NCBI GenBank assembly: GCA_963556255.1
Contig: OY744611.1
Location: 7,400,443 to 7,464,442, forward strand
Direction: 5' to 3'
Source: Allolobophora icterica
Taxonomy: Eukaryota; Annelida; Clitellata; Crassiclitellata; Lumbricidae
DNA: 64,000 bases
Every line of letters starts with the position of its first letter. Position 1 is the first letter of the stretch. Position numbers and translations under genes: made by a program. Below are positions 37,083 through 48,380 of this stretch, in pieces. The notes beneath the pieces were generated by a model. It saw only the letters and a program-made list of their open reading frames with translations, ran no database searches and was not told the DNA's origin.

Positions 37083-37641
37083 TAAGGGAACATCCATGCA
37101 TATATAGCCTATATTACGTACCCAAAAATCCGGAAAAATTGGACCCCTCCCTGTTCGCACGCGTACTTTTTTCCATCCCCCCACCTGCGTACGTACAGTT
37201 GATGCACACCCCGACCCCCAAGACCAGCTGCAGAATGTGTCAGTTACACAGGTCCAGACAGCGACTGTTTGCACTTTAGGCCAGATTGAAGGATGAGTAA
37301 TCCATGGACTTACTGCTGAAAGTGCTGAGTTGTGTGATTATTTAATAATAGCGTTCAAAGGTAAGGTGGCATACAAGTGACACCTTTCCCACAGCATATA
37401 CTTCCTCTGGTAGTAGGATACCGAATAGCTGGAAAGACTGAACTCGCTCACTTGAAGGCCAATCAATTTGCGTACGTAGGCCTACATTATCAGCAGACAC
37501 CCCCCATTCGCAAGCGTACGCAAAACATATGCATTTCGGCCTACATTATCAGCAGACCCCCATTCGCAAGCGTACGCAAAACATATGCATTTCTGATACC
37601 CCCTCCCCCTCCATGCGTACGTAATATATCGATGGTCCCTA
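37083..37641. mobile_element. MITE-like element related to 24564-24656
   Basis: Left end TTAAGGGAACATCCATGCAT, right end the inverse of CTTAGGGACCATCGATATAT. Contains the inverted CCGGAAAAATTGGACCCC block of the shorter relative, and a 60-bp direct duplication (37479-37600) with TTCGCAAGCGTACGCAAAAC. Confidence 0.5.
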
Positions 37642-37794
37642 AGTGCTGTGCAGTCGTCAAAATTGAAAATGGTAATTATTATGCCGGTATCTTTCAAGTG
37701 ACGGATTGTCATGCTCTCCAGTGTTGTAATTGTTAAAAGTAGTATATCGAGCGAATGTATTTTAATAAAAGTAAAGAGGACTTACATAATGTAA

Positions 37795-38292
37795 TTAACG
37801 CATTTGCTGTAGTGGTTCTTCCAGCCCGGGTTCTTTGTTACTGTAGTCGTTTTGGTTCGAGGGACATTCGGCCGATTTCGCAACCTCGTCAATCGTGGCA
37901 GCCCCTTCAGTTTCGTCAGCCATGGCAGCCTCTTCGACCTCGTCAGCCATGGTAGCCCCTTCAGCCTCTCCAGCTTCTTCAGTTTCGTCAGCCATGGCAG
38001 CTTCTTCGACCTCGTTGGTCATGGCAGCCTCGTCAGTCATGGCAGCCCCCTCAGCCTCTCCAGCTTTTTCAGTTTCGTCAGCCACGGCAGCCTCTTCGAC
38101 CTCGTTAGCCCTGGCAGATTCTTCAGCCTCTCCAGTTCTTTCAATTTCGTCAGCCATGACAACCCCTTCAGCCTCTCCAGCTTCTTCAGTTTCGTCAGCC
38201 ATGACAGCCGATTCAGCCTCTCCAGCTTTTTCATTTTCCTCAGGCATGGCAGTCTCTTCCACATTGTTAGCCATGGCAGCTTCGTCAGCCAT
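37795..38292 (-). CDS. Possible acidic repeat protein (low confidence)
   Basis: 165-codon minus-strand frame within the minisatellite. Repeats of EEAGEAEGAAMADE and EVEEAAMADET give a highly acidic, alanine-rich chain without Cys, Trp or Phe. The last 25 residues (SAECPSNQNDYSNKEPGLEE...) are unique, as expected for a true C-terminus. Against it: the frame is lost upstream, and the repeat opens frames on both strands. No family assigned. Confidence 0.25.
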   Translation of the reverse strand: MADEAAMANNVEETAMPEENEKAGEAESAVMADETEEAGEAEGVVMADEIERTGEAEESARANEVEEAAVADETEKAGEAEGAAMTDEAAMTNEVEEAAMADETEEAGEAEGATMADEVEEAAMADETEGAATIDEVAKSAECPSNQNDYSNKEPGLEEPLQQMR

Positions 38293-40110
38293 GGCATATC
38301 TTCAGCCTTTCCACCTTCTTCAGTTTCGTCAGCCATGACAACCCCCTTCAGCCTCTGCAGCTTCTTCAATTTCGTCAGTGATGAGAGCCTCCTCAGCCTC
38401 TCCATGTTATTCACTTTCGTCAGCCATGGCAGCCTATTCAGCCTCTCCAGCTTCTTCAGTTTCGCCCGCCATGACAACCCTTTCAGCCTCTCCACCTTCT
38501 TCGGTTTCGTCAGTCATAAGAGCCTCTTCAGCCTCTCCAGCTTCTTCCATTTCGTCAGCCATGGCAGCCTCTTGAGCCTCTCCACCTTCTTCAGTTTCCT
38601 TAGCCATGACAACCTCTTCAGCCTCTCCTCCTTCTTCAGTTTCATTAGGTATGACGTCCTCTTTCAGCCTCACCACATTCTTCAGTTTCGTTTGCCATGA
38701 CATCCCCTTCAGCCTCTTCACCTTCTTCAGTTTCGTTAGTCATAACAGCCTGTTCAGCATCTACAGCTTCTTCCGTTTCCTCAGCCATGACAGCCTATTC
38801 AGCCCCTTCAGCCCCTTCAGCCACTCCAGCTTCTTCACTTTCGTTAGCCATGACACCCTCTTCGACTTCGTTAACCATGGCAGCTTCGTCAGCCATGACA
38901 GCCACTTCAGCCTCTCCAGCGTCTTTACTTTCGTTAGCAACGACAGCCTCTTCAGCCTATCGACCTTCTTCAGTTTCGTTAGCCATGACAGCCCCTTCAG
39001 CCTCTCAAGCTTCTTCACTTTTGTCAGCCATGACAGCCTCTTCGACCTCGATAGCCATGGCAGCTTCGTCAGCTATGGCAGCCCCTTCAGCCTCTCCACC
39101 TTCTTCAGTTTTGATAGCCATGACAGCCCCATCAGCCTCAGCATTTCCTTCAGTTTCGTTAGCCGTGAGAGCTACTTCAGCCTCTCCACCTTCTTCAGTT
39201 TTGTTAGCCATGAAATCCCTTTCAGCTTCTCCACCTTTAGTTTCGTCAGCCAAGGCAGGTCCTTCAGCCTTACCAGCATCTTCAGTTTCGCCAGCCATGA
39301 CAGCCTCTTCGACCTCGTCAGCCATGACACTTCATCACCCATGGCAGCCTCTTCAGCCTCTCCAGCTTCTTCAATTTCGTCAGCCATGACAGACTCTTCA
39401 GCCTTTCCTGCTTCTTCAGTTTCGTCAGCCATGGCAGCCTCTTCCACCTCGTTAGCCATGGCAGTTTCGTCAGCCATGGCAGCCCCTTCAGCCTCTCCAG
39501 CTTCTTCAGTTTCGTCAGCCATGACAGCCTATACAGCCTCTCCAGCTTCTTCATTTTCCTCAGGCATGGCAGTCTTTTCTACATCGTTAGCCATGGCAGC
39601 TTCGTCAGCCATGGCATACCTTCAGCCTTTCCACCTTCTTCAGTTTCGTCAGCCATGATAACCTCTTCAGTCTCTGCAGCTTCTTCGGTTTCGTCAGTCA
39701 TGAGACCCACCTCAGCCTATCAATCTTATTCAGTTTCGTCAGCAATGGCAGCCCCTTCAGCCTCTCCAGTTTCTTCAGTTTGCCCGCCATGACAACCCCT
39801 TCAGGCTGTCCACCTTCTTCGGTTTCGTCAGTCATAAGAGCCTCTTCAGCCTCTCCAGCTTTTTCAATTTCGTTAGCCATTACAACCTCTTCAGCCTCTC
39901 CACCTACTTCAGTTTAATTAGGTATGACAGCCTCTTTCAGCCTCTCCAGCTTCTTCAGTTTTGTTAGCCATAACAGCCCCTTCAGCATCTCCAGCTTCTT
40001 CAGTTTCTTCAGCCATGACAGCCTATTCAGCCCCTTCAGCCTCTCCAGCATCTTCACTTTCGTTAGCCATGACAGCCTCTTCGAACTCGTTAGCCATGGC
40101 AGCTTCCAGT
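37850..40110. repeat. 2.3-kb minisatellite of 45-bp and shorter units with open frames
   Basis: Tandem units such as TTCGTCAGCCATGACAGCC + CCTTCAGCCTCTCCAGCTTC + TTCAGT (45 bp) with 18/27-bp variants. Because unit lengths are multiples of 9, several frames stay open on both strands: plus 38606-39658 (350 codons) and 37852-38700 (282 codons), minus 37795-38292 (165 codons, AMADETEEAGEAEG-type acidic repeats with a non-repeat C-terminus ending LEEPLQQMR). Frames break repeatedly, so no single protein spans it. Either a decayed acidic-repeat gene or a satellite. Confidence 0.85.
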
Positions 40111-40114
40111 CAAA

Positions 40115-42235
40115 TTTTCCAATGTATGCCTACATATTTTGTTCCAGAACTCCAGTGATGGGATTGGCATTTTCTTCAGTGTATGTGGCAATGAAGTTCC
40201 CATCCATCTCATGATAGGCTATCTGATCCTTCTGTACACCCAATGCAACTAGTGTAGAATGAATAACTAAATACCCCCACCCCAATAGTTTGGACAATGA
40301 ATGCCTAATCCCCCCCCCAATATTTTGGACAAGTCTACGTCACTGGTCATCCGGTATCTACTTGTGACTTGGTGTGTAGGCCTTTACTATATCAGTGCAT
40401 GTGCAAGTGTATTCATGCAATATGCAACTGCATGTTGCTTTATCTGATTAAAATATGCCAATAGGCCTACGTAAACAGATGCGCTGTGTAATTACGGATG
40501 TTCATAATTTTGTAAGGCAAATGTTTGTCGGTGCCCTCTCTCTTGTGTGTAGTTGAACTTCATTGTCATGGAGTGGCTTTAGAGAACTTGTCCCTCTTGA
40601 CTGGTCACAGACTCACAGTACAAACGGCTGTTCAAATCTACTGACCCTTCTGTTCTGCTAAAATCAAATATAGGCCTACTCATGCTTATCAAGTATTCTG
40701 GCTAGGGCAGGGCACGCCGCGCCGCGCCGACTCCGATATTTTGTGGACGCCGCCGCCGACGCAAAATGACCGGCGCGCCGCCGCCGACACTATCAAGTCG
40801 GCACAGTGCTAGTAGTCTAGTGTAGCCTATACTCACCTCTAATTTTACCACTGCCTGTTCTGCGCATCGACTGACACTCGAGGGCCAGACCGTGGAGGCT
40901 GGAGCGATATTGGTAGGCCCCTATAGGCCTACATCTCATGCGAACAGAACGTGGCGAAGGCCTAGATCAATGAGAAACAATGACGACGCTCAGCTTTTAA
41001 ATTAGTAGGCCTAATGTGTTCTTTCACAGTGTTACCCACCGCTAGTGCGCCTCCATTCCACACTAAACGTTTTAAATAAAAAACTTTCAGCATGTTTTTT
41101 TAATTCTAAGGCCCTAGGCCTATATAAGCCTATCGAATGTAAGTCTATTCCAGGCATGATCGAGGGCTAATCCATTGAAGTCTGTGCGATTTTTATCATG
41201 AAAAATGTTCAAAGACACGAATTCTAGAATTTATGTCATTAACTAATTAAGATTCAGAGACAAACATATATTTACAACATCTGTAGCTAAGTTATGTAGG
41301 CCTACCAAATACAGTTCTGTTATTAATCAAGAACCTATCAAGGTGCTATAGCACTATCAATAGGCTAATGTAGGCCCTACTGCATGTGGACCTTGAATGA
41401 TCGATAAGAGCCGCTATAGGCCTAGCTTCAGCCTCAGTGAATTCAGCGAATCGCTCAAGAGACCAGAGCCATAAACACAGCACATTTTATGAACCGTACA
41501 CGGCGATATCAAGTTTTAAAAACTAATCAATAATTTAAGTTCAAAGGTACGCGATTGACAAGTTTATTTTACTGTATGTTTCTGACAGAAAAAGAAAGCC
41601 GTGACGTCGCAAGAAACCTCCAAAGCTGATGGTAATTCGAATAAAAATCATAATGCTTTCGCTTGCAGGAACGTATTCCCATAAAAATATGTATAGTTCC
41701 GTCAAAAAAGAAGTTTTAATGCATTTTAATTCTGCCTTATAGTCGTACCTTATTGCATGGTCTGTACGGTTCATAGAATGTGCTGTCTTAATGTTGGGAC
41801 TGTGATGAATTTGAATAAAAATATTCCTACATCTATTTACATGCTGAAAGGAATTTGCAATTTCTGGATCGCATACGAATTGACTTAAATCTTGTTCAGC
41901 TTTTGTTCCTGTTTCGTTCTGTGTCCACTTTGGATGAATTCTGAGCAAAGTGATTCAATTCGATCTGACGTTGATAAGCAGTGTTCCTGAAGTTCGAATT
42001 CTTATGAAAGGTGCGCTTGATATAACATTTGCAAAGCACTAGGCCCTACTGTTCGGTCGCAAAATTTTGTAAGCTAAAGATTTTTATAGCGCTGAATATG
42101 CTAAGTCGCGGGAACCAGCTTATTCACAGTCGCTCAGTCAAAACAAAATCGAAAGGCAGGTAGGGTTAAAATGGGTTTCAAATCAAGATCCAAAAGTTTC
42201 AGACAGGAAGACAGTCTGAAGGGTACGGTGGATGG
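40115..42235. other. Unassigned sequence
   Basis: No gene recognised. Frequent TAGGCCTA/AGGCCTAC words. A GC-rich CGCCGCCGCCGACGC block at 40705-40800 contrasts with AT-rich surroundings. A 135-codon minus frame (41541-41948) has no family resemblance and no flanking exons. Confidence 0.6.
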
Positions 42236-42299
42236 TGCTTATAAATCCTCCGCCTTCCAATTCTTCTCGCCGTAAACGACACCCGCCTTGACAGCTACT

Positions 42300-42630
42300 C
42301 TGCCTCTCCTGATCTGGTACCCTGGAAATCGGACTTGGACCTCTTTTGGACTACTCTGTGGAAACCCCCTTTGATTTGGTTTGGCCTCTTGGAAATCGGA
42401 CTTGGACCTCTTTTGGACCACTCTCTGGAAACCCTCTGATCTGGTACCCTGGAAATCGGACTTGGACCTCTGTTGGACTACTCTCTGGAAACCCCCTTTG
42501 ATTTGGTTTGGCCTCCTGGAAATCGGACTTGGACCTCTTTTGGACCACTCTCTGGAAACCCCCTCATCTGGTACCCTGGAAATCGGACCTGGACCTCTTT
42601 TGGACTAGGGCCTACTCTCTGGAAACCCCC
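42300..42630. repeat. ~57-bp minisatellite
   Basis: About five or six units with CTGGAAATCGGACTTGGACC and TCTGGAAACCCCCTCTGATC, alternating a short and a long form. Repeated peptides such as EVQVRFPGYQI on the minus strand are repeat-derived. Confidence 0.9.
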
Positions 42631-43302
42631 TCTGATCTGACGTAGCGCTCGTGAATAGGCTGGTGTCCTGCGCTTGGCCTTCGAGTGGCGCTTTAGAAGT
42701 TTGGAGATTACGATTACGATTACGAGAACTAAGGCGGCGAGAGAGGAAGAATTAGGATAGATTTGTGAAAGAGCAGCCCCATTTTAAGTTTTGAGCAAAA
42801 GACCTGTGGACAGATAGTAGGATATATGATATTCTAGAAATTGCATTGCTTGTGAATATACAGTAAATTAAAAAATAAACATTTTGGAAAATGTATATCT
42901 AATTGGTTTTCTTATTTTGAACAGAAACAGATCACCAGACTTATAAGACAACGGTAAGTTTGTGAAAATGTGTTATCAACTTATCAAACAAATTCATAGC
43001 AAATAGGCCTACTACGCCTTCGTAAAGAACTTTCGAAAAGTCACTCTCTGTCTTGTAGGCCCCTATTTTGGATTTCAGTCTGTGTCCGAAATCTAAAACA
43101 GCAAAGTTTATTAAGTTTTGTCAGGTTGAAGTAAAACTGAAGTTGATTTCAACAATCGCCGGAAATGATGAGCTGGTCTCCCCGGCTCTAGTTTTGCATA
43201 TCATTTGAAGTGAAGATTTTTTACATTTAATTCTAAAAGTTGTGCCTTAGTAAAAATTGATGTGGTTTTTAAAATTCAGGTAATATTTAGAGCGTTTCAT
43301 TG

Positions 43303-43742
43303 GGTTCTAGGGTAATTTAATTGGAGCCGGACAATTCGGCGCGGACAATAATATTCGGAACCGGACAATTCGGCACGGACACTTCAGAGAATATTTAACA
43401 TTTTTATTCAAAGTTAAATTTCAATTAAATTTAATCATGTCATAACAGGTAGGCTAATCTGTTGCAGTTTGACTACTAATCGCGGCATTGTTGGATGGGC
43501 GATTTGAACTGACCGTGTAAATGCATTATGCCAACCCTCGACTGCGTTGTTAGTGCGATGATTATCTTGACGGACAGCTTCGTAGATGTCTGAGGAAAAG
43601 AGCAGCATTTAAGAGAACGATTGTGGTGCGACTTGTATTCTATTTAAAACTGTAAGTTCAAAGGATTTTAAACATCAGATAACAATTGCTTAGTTCGACT
43701 TCTATTTTCGCCGAATTGTGCGGGTCCGAATTGCCCGATTAC
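43303..43742. mobile_element. Non-autonomous DNA transposon, CGGACAATTCGG type
   Basis: 440 bp flanked by GTTTCATTG (43294-43302 and 43743-43751). Both ends hold inverted CCGGACAATTCGGCGCGGAC-like words (right side: CGAATTGTGCGGGTCCGAAT). Superfamily not assigned; a 9-bp duplication differs from the 8-bp hAT pattern. Confidence 0.55.
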
Positions 43743-44269
43743 GTTTCATTGATTTTGCTTTGGACTTACTTATCATTATTGTTTCATACAGTGTTGTGAA
43801 GTCTGCAGCATAAAAATAATGAAAAAATGCTTATTTTTTACGTGCTAGCATTGTTTCATAGTCGCTTCACAACTTCTTTGCACAAAAAGGTGCATAACCT
43901 CAAGCAACATATTTTCTATACTTTCTTTACCAAGGGGCAGTGTTCTTCAGTAATTGAAATACATGTAATTGAATTAGGGCCTACGTACGGTACGTAATTG
44001 AGTTTTGTAATTCTGTTTGTAATTGAATTACATTTTAAGTTCAGTAATTGTAATTGTATTTCAATTACAATTTTGCATGTAATTTGTAACTGAATGATAT
44101 GTAGATTACGAATTATTTTCACAAAGTCCAAGGTGCCAGCCTGCTACCTTTAATTGAATGAACAGCACTGCATCATAGCTGCATGACAACATATTAATTG
44201 TCAACACTATTCTATCCTTACACGGTTACACCCTTCTTACAACACACTCTGGTAGATCCTAACGGTGGC

Positions 44270-44510
44270 ACGCGTACCAGTAGTGGTACGCCCGTTGTCA
44301 CTATGAGTGGTACGTGAAAAATCAAAAAGATTACATTTTTAAAATAATATATTAATTTTTGAATTTCTCTACCTACAGTTCTACGCTAATTGCAAGGTGA
44401 CTTTGTGCTCCTCTGTTGTTTTTGATAGGCCTATGACCTTTGCTGGTGGTACGCCAACATTCAATTTTTATACCTGGTGGTACAATATAAATAAAGTTTG
44501 AAAACCGCTG
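44270..44510. mobile_element. hAT-like fragment (GTGGTACGC type)
   Basis: The right end reads CAGCGGTTTTCAAACTTTAT on the minus strand with TGGTGGTACGCC words inside; the left side has GTGGCACGCGTACCAG. No matching left terminus or target duplication, so truncated. Confidence 0.45.
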
Positions 44511-44514
44511 CCTT

Positions 44515-45602
44515 AGGGGCTAGGGGTGACTATAAGACCAAGATTTCTCCACTATTCATACAAACTTACATTACAGTTGAACGTAGATTACAGGCCATTG
44601 ACTGATAGGATGTATTAGTTTTAAAATAAATTTCTAAATCATTTGCCAATTTTAAAAGGAATAATTGTAAAGTAATTGGTCATTGAATTACAATCAAAAT
44701 GTAATTGTAATTCAATTAGCTTCTTAATCAAGTAATTGTAATTGCAATTCAATTAGCCTACATTTACAAGCATAATGCGTAATTGCAATTATAATTGAAT
44801 TACTTTTGCAATGTATTTGATACAACACTGAACAGAGGTCATAATTTAGGCCCCTATGTAAAAAATGATGAATTGTTTCGTTAGTTTAGGTCTTGGTGAC
44901 AACGTAGTTGCAATAATATAAGAAATATTGCAAACTTTATTTAAAACATTGCAATGATTGTGCAAAACGCATAGCTCTTTTGCGTTTATTTGACATTTCA
45001 AGATAGCTACCTAAAGCGAAAATGCAAAAGTGTATACTAAACCGTTCAATATAACGCCTAGAAATCTAACATCTGCTCTAACAGTATAAACAAACTTCAA
45101 CATTAGTTGTAACTACCAGTTAGATCAGTTTAAAAGTATGTAGGTCTACAGTTCGTGCTCAGTGCCACTATATAGGCCTATGCTGTAGGCCTACATATAG
45201 TAATAATAATATAGTTTTGCTAGGGGCCTAATGTTCGGCACGATGGCAGTTGTCGCTAGAAAATTGCTTCGCAGAGTATGCGGAACAGATGAGTTTCAAA
45301 AACGTGAATCAAGCACAGCAAATTGTCTTCTCTTCCTTCTTATCTTCCTTCTGTGAACAAAGACAGCACTGACGTCTCTTTGTCGAAAAGCCACGACAGT
45401 CACTGGCGACACTCAACGACTTATCCCAAACGTGTTCATTGCATCTCTGACATGCAACATTGGAAGAGATTACCTCATCTCCACATGTGGCTTGACCAGT
45501 GTGTATTTAAGTTCCTAAACAGCTCTTGCATCTTGGTCCACATCTCTGCCTATCCAGGTAGACTTGTGATCCTTACTAACACTAAGCCAAACTGGTACTA
45601 AC
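44515..45602. other. Unassigned AT-rich sequence
   Basis: No gene recognised. TAATTGTAATTGCAATTCAA-type words at 43955-44115 and 44660-44800 form a diffuse AT-rich repeat. Confidence 0.5.
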
Positions 45603-45679
45603 TGACCCAACAGAGGCGTAGTTATCATATGTGCAGGCGGTGCAAGGCACCCGGGCCCACGACCTCCAAGGGCCCATGG

Positions 45680-46885
45680 CAGTGGTTTTCAACCTTTTTG
45701 GAGTGACGGAACCCTTCACAAGCGCTCATTGGCTCACGGAACCCAGCGCATTTCACTCGTCCAATATTGCTAGAAATAAATGTAATTGTAACTTCTAATG
45801 TTGGGATAATATTTCGATTTTAGAATTTTGAACTTTTAATATCAGTTATTTGCACGTATACGCTGCTCGTGCAGGCTATAATATCACATTACAAGTATAT
45901 AGGCCTACTTTAGCACTCAAGTGTAGGCCTAGTGCACAAAAACAATGCTACTGAACAACTTTTTTATTTTATTTCACCAGCAACTATTTCCGACAGATGG
46001 ATGGAATTATTCTGCAACAGTGTTATAGAAACGTTGTGCTACAAGTAACTTTCATCAAGTTTAGTGTAAAATTGTGCCTAATGGCTTAATAAGCGTAACA
46101 GTTTAAATCTGGGATGAATCACAGACAACCCGTGTAATAATTCGTCCTCAACAGACAAGAGTCGTTCTCGCTTTTTGTGTTTTGTGGTAGTCATGGCAGA
46201 AAATGCGAACTCGCATAGGTAGGCCTAACTATATTCGAAAACTGCACTAGAATTCACAAATTGTTCACTACTGAGCAAGAGATGGATATTCCTGTTCGAA
46301 CAATATCCAAAACGAGACCAAGTCCAGCTCTGCATGCTTCAATTTGACCGTTCCACCAGTCGCGATTTCAGCGAGTTCTTCTCTTTCAAAGTGAACTGAT
46401 CCAAAGAAAAATTTATTCCTACAAACGGGTTTCTAGGCCTATTACCTTGTCGTAGGCCTACTGCTCAGTTCTCAACAGGTACTGATGGAAAATAGTTACA
46501 GAGCGTCCAAATGGTTCAAAATAAATGGTAAAATGTCCTGGTAGCCTATTCTTTGTCTGAATGCCATTTGGAAACTATCTAGAGAACTCCAATTTGACGC
46601 ATGAGCCTCTTCCAAATTATAAGTCATGATCGCGTAGACTCGTGCGTAAATGGGTATACATGTAATATAACGACATGGATGTATATGAAATGCAACATTC
46701 ACGTAATAATGTTAATTATTTTAACATAGAATTGTGTCAGGCAAGAATGACTGAAAGCTATGAAGAATTCTGCTAATTGAATTATTGAGTTGATGTTTTA
46801 ATATTTCATTTTGAACTGCCGCGGAACCCCTGGCCGACGCCCGCGGAACTCTTGGGTTCCGCGGAACCCCGGTTGAAAACCACTG
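45680..46885. mobile_element. Nested hAT element 4 (CAGTGGTTTTCAACC)
   Basis: 1206 bp. Perfect 15-bp inverted ends CAGTGGTTTTCAACC and perfect target duplication GCCCATGG (45672-45679, 46886-46893). Sub-terminal GGAACCC words in inverted orientation. No intact transposase. Confidence 0.93.
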
Positions 46886-46964
46886 GCCCATGGGGACATA
46901 GATAATTTTTTATACCACAGATTCTTTTTAGAATTATTTCTAGTTGACATTCCTTCCTATTTGG

Positions 46965-48041
46965 CAGTGATGTAGTACTCGAGTCCGGTCAAGGACTCGA
47001 GTCCGACTCGAGACCGATTTTCTGCGGACTCGGACTTGGACTGTCACGACTCAGACTTGGACTCGGACTCGAACCGTGGACTCGAATTTGACTCGCTGAC
47101 TCGTTTTCCGAGTCACAATTTCTGGGCAGAAGAGGCAACTGTAATGCCATGTCACGGCCGAGACCACCCCTCAAGCGAGAACTGACCCGGCCGCCCGTCG
47201 CTATAGGCATAAACTAGAACAGGTGAAACTATTCCGTTTGAAGTGAAGACGAGTATTAATAGGCTGGGGTATAAGACAGGCCTGGTATAGGCAAATATAG
47301 GCCTATATATATAGGGAACTATTCCGGCGCCAACCAGTTCCTACCAGCAGACAATAGACACTAATGAAGTGAAGACGAGTATCATAAATAGATTGGGGTA
47401 TATTAAAGAACATACTTACTTACTTACAGAGGCTCTCTAGGCTATTTGGCCTGGTATAGGTAAAATATAGGCCTGTCTGTTATCGGCGTAGACGGGCACA
47501 TTTATAGAGGCGAACACCGTGAAGGGCATGATATTGAACCGAATACTAGAGATTGTCGATTTGTAAATATATCTTCAATAATAATGCTAAACTGTGCATG
47601 GAGTTATTAATTAGAAGAAACTCTTGCATCGCCCTTTCCAGTGTAGAGAAGGAGCGAGAACGTGACATGACACGACCGCACTTGTGGCATTTACATTTCT
47701 AGCTGTTCCTACCTACTGAACTTGGATTTAGCAGGGAAGAATATTTATGTGTCCTCATGATCGTGCCAGATAATAATCGAACAAAACTTTATTTAATTTA
47801 GTGTTCTTAATGTGGAATTTGGGTAAATTACATTAAAAATTCTTTCTTCTTAGGGCCTAAATAGTTCTGTTATTTTTCTAGGGCATTGAATTGCGTGTTT
47901 CAGTGTATTTTGATGTGGACGGACTTGGACTCGGACTTGGATTCGAACACCTCAGGACTCGGACTCGACTCGGACTCCGCTTAGATGGACTCGGACTTGA
48001 CTCGATCGGACTCGGCTTAGGTGGACTCGATTACATGACTG
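46965..48041. mobile_element. Nested hAT element 5 (GGACTCGGACTTGG type)
   Basis: 1077 bp. Perfect target duplication CTATTTGG (46957-46964, 48042-48049). Ends CAGTGATGTAGTACTCGAG and, inverted, CAGTCATGTAATCGAG. Both sides have arrays of GGACTCGGACTTGGACT words. Inside is a local duplication around GAAGTGAAGACGAGTAT (47238 and 47365). Confidence 0.92.
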
Positions 48042-48380
48042 CTATTTGGTGACAGATCTACTATAGTTGCGATGTTCGAATGTTTCGACAGTCAACACGC
48101 TTGCACACTTCCTTAGGGCCTACTTTGCATCACGCTAACGCTCGTTTTCACAATTGAAAATCATTAAAAATTATATGAGATGCACAATGTAACATGCAAT
48201 AAAGGCTTTCTGATCGTGCACAGCTATCTTTTGAGAATGAGCGTGCAAGGATGATCAAAGTTGCAAAGATGATTGACATTTTTGCTGAACAAAGGCTAGA
48301 AAGAAAACTGTATAAAGCCGGCATTGTTTTAAGTACTAGGGTTAGGCCTATATGTGAATAGGTATGCAATGTGACACGTG

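Noticed and set aside
37852..39658. Long plus-strand open frames of 282 and 350 codons
   Set aside because: They lie wholly inside the minisatellite, change frame between blocks, and exist because unit lengths are multiples of nine. Listed as a repeat, not as genes.
41541..41948. 135-codon minus-strand frame
   Set aside because: No family resemblance, no adjacent exons, and ordinary length for AT-rich non-coding DNA; mentioned only in the region entry.
42300..42630. CRISPR-like array of repeats and spacers
   Set aside because: Units are contiguous and degenerate with no unique spacers, and the context is eukaryotic.
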